From NCBI GenBank assembly GCA_963746825.1, contig CAVVCU010000005.1:310001-374000 (forward strand): a stretch of 64,000 nucleotides of DNA, read 5' to 3'. The DNA is from JACVRW01 sp963746825 (GTDB taxonomy: Bacteria; Actinomycetota; Thermoleophilia; Solirubrobacterales; Thermoleophilaceae). Within the stretch, counting starts at the first letter, position 1, and each line of letters opens with the position of its first letter. The notes beneath the pieces are model-generated. The model made no database searches, had not been told where the DNA came from, and saw nothing but the letters and a program-made list of their open reading frames with translations. Below are positions 8,697 through 15,902 of the stretch, one piece after another. A program made the position numbers and the translations under genes.

Positions 8697-8710
8697 GGTT
8701 ATCGTTTTCC
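8697..8710. promoter_or_regulatory. LacI-type operator 1 (ALDH-GMC promoter)
   Basis: GGTTATCGTTTTCC, an imperfect palindrome centred on CG that closely fits the general LacI/CcpA operator form (WNNANCGNTNWC-like). It covers the predicted transcription start of the minus-strand ALDH-GMC operon, where a bound repressor would block initiation. Confidence 0.65.
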
Positions 8711-8713
8711 GTG

Positions 8714-8743
8714 ACGCTATTGACGGCGGTCCGCCCATGTCAA
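8714..8743 (-). promoter_or_regulatory. promoter of the ALDH-GMC operon
   Basis: On the minus strand TTGACA (8743-8738) is followed after 18 bases by TAGCGT (8719-8714). The predicted start falls in operator 1, about 30 bases before the ATG. Confidence 0.6.
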
Positions 8744-8753
8744 GCATCTTCGC

Positions 8754-8767
8754 TGAAAACGTTTGCC
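8754..8767. promoter_or_regulatory. LacI-type operator 2 (lacI-type gene start)
   Basis: TGAAAACGTTTGCC. The 14 bases GAAAACGTTTGCCA (8755-8768) recur exactly at 12926-12939. The site ends five bases before the regulator's GTG start, which suggests autorepression. Confidence 0.7.
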
Positions 8768-8771
8768 ACCG

Positions 8772-9791
8772 GTGAGCGCCCGCCGTTCATCGGGCTCGCT
8801 GGCCGACGTCGGCGAGCGCGCGGGCGTGTCCATCGCCACGGCGTCGCGCGTGCTCAATGGGTCCTCGCATCCGGTGTCGGAGACCACCCGCGCGCGCGTG
8901 CTCGACGCCGCCCGCGAGCTCGGCTACTCGCCCAGCGCGCTCGCCCGGGCGCTGGTCACCCGCCGCAGCCGGATCATCGGGGTGATGGTGGGCGACATAG
9001 TCGACGCCTACTTCGCCGAGATCACCCGTGGAGTCGAGGACGTGGCCGCGCGGGCCGGCTACATGACGATCATCTGCAACGCCGACCGCCGGACCGACGT
9101 CGAGATCGACCAGCTCGCGGTGCTGTGCGACTACCAGGCCGAGGGCGTGATCTTCACCGGAAGCGGATTCCTCGACGACCCGCGAGCAGCTGACCTCGCC
9201 GCGGCGGTTCAGCGCGCGCGGGAGCGCGATATTCACGTCCTGGCGCTCGCCATGCGCGACTTCGACTGCCCGCGCATCCTGTCCGACAATCGCAGCGCGG
9301 CCTACGACATCACCGACTACGTGCTGTCGCTGGGCCACCGCCGGTTGGCCTACATCAGCGGGCCCGCCGGCCTCTACGCGAGCCGCGACCGCCTTCAGGG
9401 CTTCCGCGAGGCGGCGTCGGACGCGGGCGTCGAATCCGGCCGCGTCTACGAGGGGGACTTCTCCTACGAGCGGGGCTATGCGGCCGCCCTGCAGATGATC
9501 GCGGAGGCCGAGCTGCCGGAGGCGATCATCGGAGCCAACGACGAAACGGCGATCGGGGCGCTGGCCGCGCTGCGACAGGCCCGCCTCGCGGTGCCCGAGC
9601 AGGTCTCGGTGGCCGGGATGACCGACACCCGCCTGGCCCGCTTCAGCGACCTCACCACGGTCAGCGTGCCGGTGTACCAGTTCGGCGCGGCGGCGGCTCG
9701 CTGCATCGTCAGCGACGAGAGCGCGCCCAGCGAGACCGTGCTGCCGCACCGCGTGGTGCCCCGGTCGACGACCGCGCGGCGCGGGCGCTAA
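8772..9791 (+). CDS. LacI-family transcriptional regulator
   Basis: A 339-residue repressor with an N-terminal LacI helix-turn-helix and hinge (SLADVGERAGVSIATASRVL, about 9-28, then RTRARVLDAARELGYSP-like) and a periplasmic-binding-protein-like effector domain (about 60-330). Divergent from the ALDH-GMC operon and convergent with the sugar isomerase operon, whose ends overlap at 9788-9791. Three operators with the same core lie at its own start, at the ALDH-GMC promoter and at the Gfo/Idh promoter, so it probably controls both operons. GTG 8772 is preferred to TTG 8763 because the TTG lies within the operator. No Shine-Dalgarno is visible. The inducer is probably a sugar or polyol derivative, but this is inference. 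Confidence 0.92.
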   Translation: MSARRSSGSLADVGERAGVSIATASRVLNGSSHPVSETTRARVLDAARELGYSPSALARALVTRRSRIIGVMVGDIVDAYFAEITRGVEDVAARAGYMTIICNADRRTDVEIDQLAVLCDYQAEGVIFTGSGFLDDPRAADLAAAVQRARERDIHVLALAMRDFDCPRILSDNRSAAYDITDYVLSLGHRRLAYISGPAGLYASRDRLQGFREAASDAGVESGRVYEGDFSYERGYAAALQMIAEAELPEAIIGANDETAIGALAALRQARLAVPEQVSVAGMTDTRLARFSDLTTVSVPVYQFGAAAARCIVSDESAPSETVLPHRVVPRSTTARRGR

Positions 9792-10591
9792 CAGCAACGC
9801 TCGAAGCGGTCGGCCACCGTTGCCATCAGCTCGGCGGTGGCCACTTCGGACAGCGCCGGGTTGATCACCTCCACCTCGATCGGCCCGTCGTAGCCCGCGG
9901 CCTCGACCAGGGCCCGGATGCGGGGCAGGTCGATCACCCCGTCGCCCATCATCCCGCGGCCGGCCAGCACGTCGGTGGTGGGGGAGAGCCAGTCGGACAC
10001 GTGGTAGCCGGCGATGCGTCCGGCGGCCCGTTCGACCTGGGCCTCGAGCTCAGGGTCCCACCAGACGTGGTAGGCGTCGATCACCACGCCCACCTGCGCG
10101 GCGTCGAAGCGCTCGGCCAGGTCGAGCGCCTGGGACAGGGTCACGATCACCGAGCGCTCGGCGATCATCATCGGGTGGAGCGGCTCGATGCCGAGGCGCA
10201 CGCCGTGCTCGGCGGCGTGTGGCAGCAGGGCCTCGATCCCCTCCAGCACCTGGCGGCGCGCCGCCCCCAGGTCGCCGTCGGGGGCCGGGCCGCACACCAG
10301 CACGAGCACGCCGGTGCCCAGCTCGGCGGCCTCCTCGACGGCCCGGCGGTTGTCCTGCTCGCGCTCGCGGCGTGCCGCGGCGTCCACGGCGGGGAAGAAG
10401 CCGCCGCGGCACAGGCTCGACACCCGGAGGCCGGCGTCGGCGATCCGCTGCGCGGAGCCGGGCGTGAGCTTCTGGCGCCAGGGACCGAACCAGCCGATCC
10501 CGGCGCCCACGCACGCCTCCACCGCCTCTTCAAGGCTCAGGTGGTCGGCGGTGATCTGGTTGAAGCTCAGCCTCGCCGGATCGAGGCTCAC
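9788..10591 (-). CDS. sugar phosphate isomerase/epimerase (xylose isomerase-like TIM barrel)
   Basis: A 267-residue protein of the AP-endonuclease-2/xylose isomerase-like TIM barrel superfamily. Visible features are the N-terminal SFNQITADHLSLEEAV, the central LGIEPLHP, the metal-site-like segment VGVVIDAYHVWWDPE, and IEVEVINP near the end. It probably interconverts a keto and an aldo sugar (acid). The GTG start at 10591 overlaps the stop of the DUF993 gene (GTGA), making it the last gene of the Gfo/Idh operon. Its 3' end overlaps the convergent LacI gene by four bases. Confidence 0.88.
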   Translation of the reverse strand: MSLDPARLSFNQITADHLSLEEAVEACVGAGIGWFGPWRQKLTPGSAQRIADAGLRVSSLCRGGFFPAVDAAARREREQDNRRAVEEAAELGTGVLVLVCGPAPDGDLGAARRQVLEGIEALLPHAAEHGVRLGIEPLHPMMIAERSVIVTLSQALDLAERFDAAQVGVVIDAYHVWWDPELEAQVERAAGRIAGYHVSDWLSPTTDVLAGRGMMGDGVIDLPRIRALVEAAGYDGPIEVEVINPALSEVATAELMATVADRFERCC

Positions 10592-11752
10592 TGATCCACT
10601 CCGCCCACTGCGAGCAGGCGGCGCATGCGCTCCGCGGCCAGGGGCGGGTCGGCCAGCAGGCCGGCGGCGTCGGCGAGGCGGAACACGTCGGCCAGGTGCA
10701 GCAGCGTGCGCGCCCCCTCCGCGCCGGCCACCATGCGGAAGTGGCCCTGGTGGCCGTTGAGCCAGGCCAGGAACACGATGCCGGTCTTGTAGTGGTAGGT
10801 GGGCGCCGCGAAGAGCTTGCGCGCGAGCGGCAGGGTGGGATCGAGGGCGCGCTCGAAGCCCTCGGCGTCGCCGCCCTCGAGCACCTCCAGGGCAGAGGCC
10901 GCCGCGGGCGCGATGGCGTCGAAGATGCCGAGCAGCGCGTCGCTCCCCCCGGCGATCAGGGAGGGGAAGTTGAAGTCGTCGCCGGTGTAGAGGCGCACGC
11001 CCTCCGGGAGCGCTTCGCGCAGGGCGATCTCCCGCGCGTCGTCGAGCAGCGACACCTTGATGCCGTCGATCTTGTCCGCGTGGCCGGCGATCAGGCGCAG
11101 CACCTCGTGGGTCGCGCCGTCGAGGTCCGCTTCGCCCCAGTAGCCCGCGAGCGCGGGGTCGAACATGTCGCCCAGCCAGTGCAGGATCACCGGCTCGGCG
11201 CGCGGCCTCGAGCACGGGCTCGAGCACCGTTCGGTAGTCGTCGGCCCCGCGCGCCGCGGCGGCCAGCGCGCGGCTGGCCATCAGGATCACCCGGCAGCCC
11301 TCGCCCTCGACGAACGCGCACTGCTCCAGGTAGGCGTCGCGGATGCGCTCCAGTGAGGCCGGCTGCCCGGCGGGTAGCTGGTCGGTGCCCGCGCCCGCCG
11401 CCAGGAGGCCGCCGCAGGCTCGTGCTTCCACGGCAGAGCGGCTGATCAGCTCGCGGGCCTCGCCCCATCCGAGCCCCATGCCGCGCTGCGCGGTGTCCAT
11501 CGCCTCCGCCACTCCCAGGCCCCAGGACCACAGATGCCGGCGGTAGGCCATGGTGGCCTCCCAGTCGAGCACCGCGCCGGTGGACTCGCCGCCGGCCAGC
11601 GGATCGGCCACCACGTGCGCCGCGGAGTAGAACACCCGCGAGGAGGGCGGGCGGGACGGGCGCTCGAAGGTCGCCGGGTCCCCGGGAACGAAGCGCTCGA
11701 GCCCGCCCCCCGCCGCCGGCAGCAGCAGCTCGCCGGTCGCGGCGACGCTCAC
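10588..11752 (-). pseudogene. DUF993 / dihydrodipicolinate synthase-like protein, frameshifted
   Basis: The family is usually about 390 residues. Here the N-terminal half (from GTG 11752, VAATGELLLPAAGG onward) is in one frame and the C-terminal half (PVILHWLGDMFDPAL and DGIKVSLLD, with the likely Schiff-base lysine) is in another. The switch lies at 11196-11206, in a GCGCGC run. Restoring one GC dinucleotide gives a continuous 388-residue protein reading RAEPVILHW across the join. The total of 1165 bases is two short of a whole number of codons. Both ends still overlap neighbours by GTGA, so the operon architecture is intact and the indel is recent or an assembly error. Predicted role is a TIM-barrel aldolase/lyase acting with the neighbouring isomerase and dehydrogenase. 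Confidence 0.8.
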
Positions 11753-12894
11753 AGCTCGAGCTCCGGCACCTCGAGCGTGCGGCGCTCCTTCCACGAGCGC
11801 TCGGCCAGTTCGGCGAGCTGAATGCCCTTCGCTCCTTCGAAGAGGTTCCAGGCAAACGGCTCGTCGCAGACCACGTGGCGCAGGAACATCTCCCACTGGA
11901 CCTTGAACGCGTTGTCGTACTCGCGCTGGTCGGGCAGCTCGAGCCATGCGGCGCGGTAGGCGTTGGGGTCCTCGATGTCCGGGTTCCAGATCGAGCGGGG
12001 CGTGGCGTCGCGCGGCTGGACCCGGCAGCGGCGCAGGCCGGCGACCGCGCTTCCCTTCGTGCCGTCGACCTGGAACTCGACGAGCTCGTCGCGGTTCACG
12101 CGCACGCACCACGACGAGTTGAGCTGGGCCACGATGCCGCCCTCGAGCTCGAACGTGGCGAACGCCGCGTCCTCGGCCGTGCACTCGTACGCGCGGCCGG
12201 CCTCGTCGACGCGCTCCGGGATGTGGGTGACGCCCAGGGTGTAGACGGTCTTGACCGCGCCGAAGAGGTCGTCGAGGACGTAGCGCCAATGGGGCAGCAT
12301 GTCGGCCAGGATGCCGCCGCCGTCCTCGGCGCGGTAGTTCCACGACGGGCGCTGGCCGGGCGGCTCGGGCCCCTCGTAGACCCAGTAGCCGAACTCGCCG
12401 CGCACCGAGAGGATGCGGCCGAAGAAGCCGCTGTCCATCAGGAGGCGCAGCTTGCGCAGGCCGGGGAGGAAGAGCTTGTCCTGGACCACTCCGTGCTTGA
12501 CGCCCGCGTCGGTGGCCAGGCGCGCGATCCGCAGAGCCGACTCGAGGTCGGAGGCCGAGGGCTTCTCGCAGTACACGTGCTTGCCGGCGGCGATCGCCCG
12601 CTCCATGGCGCTCGCGCGGGCGGAGGTGGCGGAGGCATCGAAGTACACCTCGCACTTCGGGTCGGCCAGCGCCTGGTCGAGATCGGTGCTCCAGCGTTCC
12701 AGCCCGTGACGCTCGGCGAGCGCGCGGAGCTTGGGCTCGCTGCGGCCCACGAGCACGGGCTCCGGCCAGATGGTCAGACCGGTGTCCGTGCGCACGCCGC
12801 CCGCCTGGCGGATGGCAAGGATCGAGCGGATGAGGTGCTGATTGGTGCCCATGCGGCCGGTCACGCCGTTCATGGCGATTCCGACGGTGCGCAC
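11749..12894 (-). CDS. Gfo/Idh/MocA family oxidoreductase
   Basis: A 381-residue NAD(P)-dependent dehydrogenase: N-terminal Rossmann fold (VRTVGIAMNGVTGRMG), the signature EKP in HVYCEKPSASDLE (about 120-130), and a C-terminal alpha/beta substrate domain. Members oxidise or reduce sugars and inositols. The GTG start at 12894 is chosen because GGAGGG lies six bases upstream; the open frame extends further but without homologous-looking sequence. It is the first gene of the operon with the DUF993 protein and the isomerase, behind a TTGACA promoter and a LacI-type operator. Confidence 0.92.
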   Translation of the reverse strand: MRTVGIAMNGVTGRMGTNQHLIRSILAIRQAGGVRTDTGLTIWPEPVLVGRSEPKLRALAERHGLERWSTDLDQALADPKCEVYFDASATSARASAMERAIAAGKHVYCEKPSASDLESALRIARLATDAGVKHGVVQDKLFLPGLRKLRLLMDSGFFGRILSVRGEFGYWVYEGPEPPGQRPSWNYRAEDGGGILADMLPHWRYVLDDLFGAVKTVYTLGVTHIPERVDEAGRAYECTAEDAAFATFELEGGIVAQLNSSWCVRVNRDELVEFQVDGTKGSAVAGLRRCRVQPRDATPRSIWNPDIEDPNAYRAAWLELPDQREYDNAFKVQWEMFLRHVVCDEPFAWNLFEGAKGIQLAELAERSWKERRTLEVPELEL

Positions 12895-12924
12895 TTCGCC
12901 CTCCACCTCACCTCCACTGCGTCG

Positions 12925-12938
12925 GGAAAACGTTTGCC
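12925..12938. promoter_or_regulatory. LacI-type operator 3 (Gfo/Idh operon)
   Basis: GGAAAACGTTTGCC. It sits just downstream of the predicted start point of the Gfo/Idh operon and shares 14 identical bases with operator 2 at the LacI gene, four kilobases away. This is good evidence for a common repressor. Confidence 0.75.
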
Positions 12939-12945
12939 AAAAGGC

Positions 12946-12974
12946 AGCTAACCAGGGGTCCTGAGGGCTGTCAA
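12946..12974 (-). promoter_or_regulatory. promoter of the Gfo/Idh operon
   Basis: A perfect -35 TTGACA (12974-12969), a 17-base spacer and TTAGCT (12951-12946) as -10 on the minus strand. The expected start is near 12939, abutting operator 3. Confidence 0.7.
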
Positions 12975-13206
12975 GGCGTGGTAGCCTCGGAACAGGCCCG
13001 AGCCTGTGCGCGTGCCGGCCGTAAACGTTGAGCCGAATACAACCGGGATGGGAGTCCGGCTCGGGGTAGGGCCGTGGCCCGCCGCGGAGGACACCCAAGC
13101 TTGCTAGACAGCAGGCCCAACTCCCGGCCCGGAATCAGCGGCAGGCTGGGGCCAATCTTTTTCTCCTCCGCGGGTTTGTGCCTGCTGCCACTACTCTTGC
13201 GGACCC
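12975..13206 (+). other. structured intergenic region before mnmA; candidate leader or small RNA
   Basis: No convincing gene. Two long-range stems are visible: CCCGAGCC (12997-13004) with GGCTCGGG (13058-13065), and CAGCAGGC (13109-13116) with GCCTGCTG (13180-13187). The second encloses GGCCC/GGGCC. A small hairpin ACAGGC-CCGA-GCCTGT lies at 12992-13007. The region fits no riboswitch class I know. It may be the 5' leader of the TTG-started IscU-MnmA gene or an independent RNA. Confidence 0.35.
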
Positions 13207-14640
13207 TTGAGCTTCGAGGACCATCTGAACGCCCCGCGCGGGCTCGGCGCGTTGCGCGATGGCCCCCATGCCGGCGCCGCGGGCGGGGCCGCGTGCGGCG
13301 ACCTCATTCGCATCACCGTGCGCACCGACGGCGACCGCGTGACCGAGGCCGGCTTCGACGCCGAGGGCTGCGGCGCTGCCAGCGCCGCGGGCAGCGCGGT
13401 GGTCGAGCTGGTCGAGGGCAGGCCGTTCCTCGAAGCCGCCCGCCTGACTCCCGATCACGTCAGCGATGCCCTGGGCGGGCTGATCCCGCCCAAGCGCCAC
13501 GCCGCCACGCTGGCCGCCGACGCGCTTCATCGCGCCCTCGGGTCCGCCGCCAGGGCGGGCAGGGTCACCCTCGAGCCCGTCGCGCGCCGGACGCTGGTGG
13601 CCATGAGCGGCGGTGTCGACTCCGCCGCCGCCGCCCAGCTCGCCCTCGACGCCGGCGACGAGGTGCTCGCCGTCACGCTCGAGCTGTGGTCCGACCCGGC
13701 CACCGACGGCGAGCGCTCGTGCTGCTCGCCCCAGGCCGTGACCGGCGCGCGGGCCCTGGCGCACCGGATGGGCATCCCTCACGTGACGCTCGACCTGCGC
13801 GAGCGCTTCCGCGCCGAGGTCGTTGACTCCTTCGTGAGGGGCTACGCCGAAGGGAGCACGCCCAACCCCTGCGTGAGGTGCAACGGCGAGGTCCGCTTCG
13901 ACGCGATGCTCGACCTGGCCGGATCGCTGGGCGCGGCGCGACTGGCCACCGGCCACTACGCCCGCATCGCCCGCGATGAGCACGGCTCGCTCATTCGCGC
14001 CGGTGCCGACCCGGCCAAGGACCAGAGCTACATGTTGGCCCGCCTCGATCCTGCTCTGCTCGATCGCCTCTCCTTCCCACTCGGCGGCCTGACCAAGGAT
14101 GCCGTGCGCCGGCTCGCGCGCGACTCCGGCCTGCCCGTGGCCGACAAGCGCGAGAGCCAGGACCTGTGCTTCGTGGCCGGCCTGGGCGGGAAGGCCTTCT
14201 TGCGCCGACACGGCGGGCCGCGCCTGCGCCGGCCGGGCGAGATCGTGGACCGCGACGGCCGCGTGCTCGGGCTCCACGAGGGCCAGCACGAGTTCACCGT
14301 CGGCCAGCGCCGCGGGCTCAACGTGTCGAGCACCGATCCGCTCTACGTGCTGAGCAAGGACGCCCGCACCGGCACGGTCACGGTGGGCCCGCGCGAGGCA
14401 CTCGCCGCCACGACGGTGCGCCTCGAGAACACGACGCTGCACCGCCCGGCCCACAGCGTCCAGACCGTCCGGCTGCGCTATCACGCCAAGCCGCTGCGCT
14501 GTCGCGCCCGCGAGACCGGGCCCGGGACGCTCGAGCTCGAACTCGAGGAGCCGGCGAGCGCGGTTGCGCCCGGTCAGCTCGCCTGCCTCATGCACGATGA
14601 TTACATCGTGGGCGAAGGGGCAATCGGGGAGGCGGCATGA
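13207..14640 (+). CDS. mnmA: IscU-like scaffold domain fused to tRNA 2-thiouridylase MnmA
   Basis: 477 residues in two parts. Residues 1-112 are a Fe-S scaffold (IscU/NifU N-terminal) domain: AACGDLIRI with Cys30 and GCGAASAAGSA with Cys55. The third ligand, normally LHC, is replaced by Ala99 in PPKRHAATLAADA. Residues 128-477 are MnmA, which thiolates U34 of tRNA-Lys/Glu/Gln. Its PP-loop SGGVDS is at 134-139, catalytic NPCVRCN has Cys222, and QDLCF has Cys321. The scaffold domain may pass sulfur or sense cluster status, but cannot ligate a cluster with three cysteines. The TTG start matches the expected N-terminus of IscU (EDHLNAPRGLG against DHYENPRNVG). ATGA overlap with the next gene. Confidence 0.92.
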   Translation: MSFEDHLNAPRGLGALRDGPHAGAAGGAACGDLIRITVRTDGDRVTEAGFDAEGCGAASAAGSAVVELVEGRPFLEAARLTPDHVSDALGGLIPPKRHAATLAADALHRALGSAARAGRVTLEPVARRTLVAMSGGVDSAAAAQLALDAGDEVLAVTLELWSDPATDGERSCCSPQAVTGARALAHRMGIPHVTLDLRERFRAEVVDSFVRGYAEGSTPNPCVRCNGEVRFDAMLDLAGSLGAARLATGHYARIARDEHGSLIRAGADPAKDQSYMLARLDPALLDRLSFPLGGLTKDAVRRLARDSGLPVADKRESQDLCFVAGLGGKAFLRRHGGPRLRRPGEIVDRDGRVLGLHEGQHEFTVGQRRGLNVSSTDPLYVLSKDARTGTVTVGPREALAATTVRLENTTLHRPAHSVQTVRLRYHAKPLRCRARETGPGTLELELEEPASAVAPGQLACLMHDDYIVGEGAIGEAA

Positions 14641-15026
14641 CCGCCGAGCGCATAGACCTCGAGGCTCCGCTATCGGACGACTTCCAGGCGGTGGTTCGGC
14701 TGATCATCGGCGGAATCGCCGAGCGCGTGGACTTCGCCTTCGAGGAGATCGACGACCTGCAGCTGGCCGTCGAGCGCATCCTGGCCGAGACCTGCATCGT
14801 CGACACGGTGCAGCTCAACTTCGAGGTCGAGCCGCGCACCATCCGGACGAACGTGGCCCCGCTCAGCGCGCCGATGGTCGAGCAAGCGCTCGAGAAGAGC
14901 GAACGGACTTCCGGGGGGCCGACGCTGCGCCGCGTGCTGCAGACCGTGGTGGACTCCTTCGACGTGCGCCAATCCGGCGACGGCGACGTCTCCGTGTCGC
15001 TCGAGAAGCTGAAGGCCACGCCGTGA
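14637..15026 (+). CDS. RsbW-like putative anti-sigma protein, degenerate
   Basis: A 129-residue protein placed like an RsbW-type anti-sigma kinase, overlapping the SigF-type gene by GTGA. The N-terminal half (DDFQAVVRLIIGGIAERV and IDDLQLAVERILAE) follows the HATPase helix pattern, DDLxLAVxEA. The catalytic Asn of the N-box is missing (ERILAETC), and no DxGxG or GxGL ATP-lid motif is present. If it controls the sigma factor, it probably does so by binding alone, without phosphorylating a partner. Co-transcription with mnmA is suggested by the ATGA overlap. The assignment rests on context and weak similarity. Confidence 0.6.
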   Translation: MTAERIDLEAPLSDDFQAVVRLIIGGIAERVDFAFEEIDDLQLAVERILAETCIVDTVQLNFEVEPRTIRTNVAPLSAPMVEQALEKSERTSGGPTLRRVLQTVVDSFDVRQSGDGDVSVSLEKLKATP

Positions 15027-15793
15027 GGGCGGCCGACGCGAAGCGCGCGGCGAACTCCGAGCAGGCCCGCGAGGAGGACCGTGCGCTGCTGCGCCGCTAT
15101 CACGAGGCGGGTGACACCACCGCGCGCGAGGAGCTGATCGAGCGTCACCTGCCGCTGGTGCGCTCGCTGGCCCGGCGCTACGCCGGGCGCGGCGAGGCGC
15201 TCGAGGACATCGAGCAGGTCGGCGCGATCGGCCTGATCAAGGCGATCGACCGGTTCGAGCTGGCGCGCGAGGTTTCGCTTGCCACCTACGCCACGCCCAA
15301 CGTGGTCGGCGAGATCAAGCGCCACTTCCGCGACAAGGGCTGGGCCATCCGCGTTCCCCGCGCGCTGCAGGAGCTGAACGCGTCGATGTCGGGTGCGATC
15401 GAGCGCCTGACCGGCCGGCTGGGGCGCTCGCCGAGCATCGCCGAGATCGCCGCCGAGCTCAAGACGAGCCCCGAGGAGGTGCTCGAGGCGATGGAGGTGG
15501 GCTCCGCATACTCGACGGTCTCCCTCTCCGCCGGGCCCAGCGGCGACGACGAGCTGGACCCGCTCGAGACCATCGGCGGCGAGGATTCCGGCTTCGAGCG
15601 CTCCGAGGACCGCGCCGCTCTGGAACCGGCACTCGAGCGCCTCGCACCACGCGAGCGCGAGATCCTCCGCATGCGCTTCGAGGAGGGCCTGCCGCAGACG
15701 CAGATCGCCAACCGGGTGGGTCTCAGCCAGATGCACGTATCGCGGCTGATTCGCAAATCGCTGGGGATCATGCGCGAAGAACTGCTCCGTTAA
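15023..15793 (+). CDS. sigF: RNA polymerase sigma factor, SigB/SigF/SigG family
   Basis: A 256-residue group 3 sigma-70 factor. Region 2 is seen in HLPLVRSLARRYAGRGEALEDIEQVG and FELAREVSLATYATPNVVGEIKRHFRDKG, with the typical SigF/SigB segment WAIRVPRALQEL. Region 3 follows (GRSPSIAEIAAEL), and region 4 ends in a helix-turn-helix (GLPQTQIANRVGLSQMHVSRLIRKSL). It directs RNA polymerase to stress or developmental promoters. The GTG start overlaps the preceding RsbW-like gene, the usual pairing of such sigma factors with their antagonist. Confidence 0.93.
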   Translation: MRAADAKRAANSEQAREEDRALLRRYHEAGDTTAREELIERHLPLVRSLARRYAGRGEALEDIEQVGAIGLIKAIDRFELAREVSLATYATPNVVGEIKRHFRDKGWAIRVPRALQELNASMSGAIERLTGRLGRSPSIAEIAAELKTSPEEVLEAMEVGSAYSTVSLSAGPSGDDELDPLETIGGEDSGFERSEDRAALEPALERLAPREREILRMRFEEGLPQTQIANRVGLSQMHVSRLIRKSLGIMREELLR

Positions 15794-15902
15794 GGGCAGA
15801 TTTTCTCTCCCAGGGTCGCAGTCGGGCACCCCGTACTAAGGGATATCTTGGCCTTGGCGGGCGCCCCTGTCCGCAAACCAAACCATGCTGGAGGGAATCT
15901 GA

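Noticed and set aside
9788..12655. Single 955-codon minus-strand frame spanning three genes
   Set aside because: It is a chance read-through of the isomerase frame with shadow and frameshifted DUF993 sequence; overlap starts and domain boundaries show three separate genes.
13070..13100. GGGTGTCCTCCGCGG on the minus strand, reminiscent of a T-box antiterminator
   Set aside because: It lacks the TGGNACCGCG core and no specifier stem-loop is recognisable.
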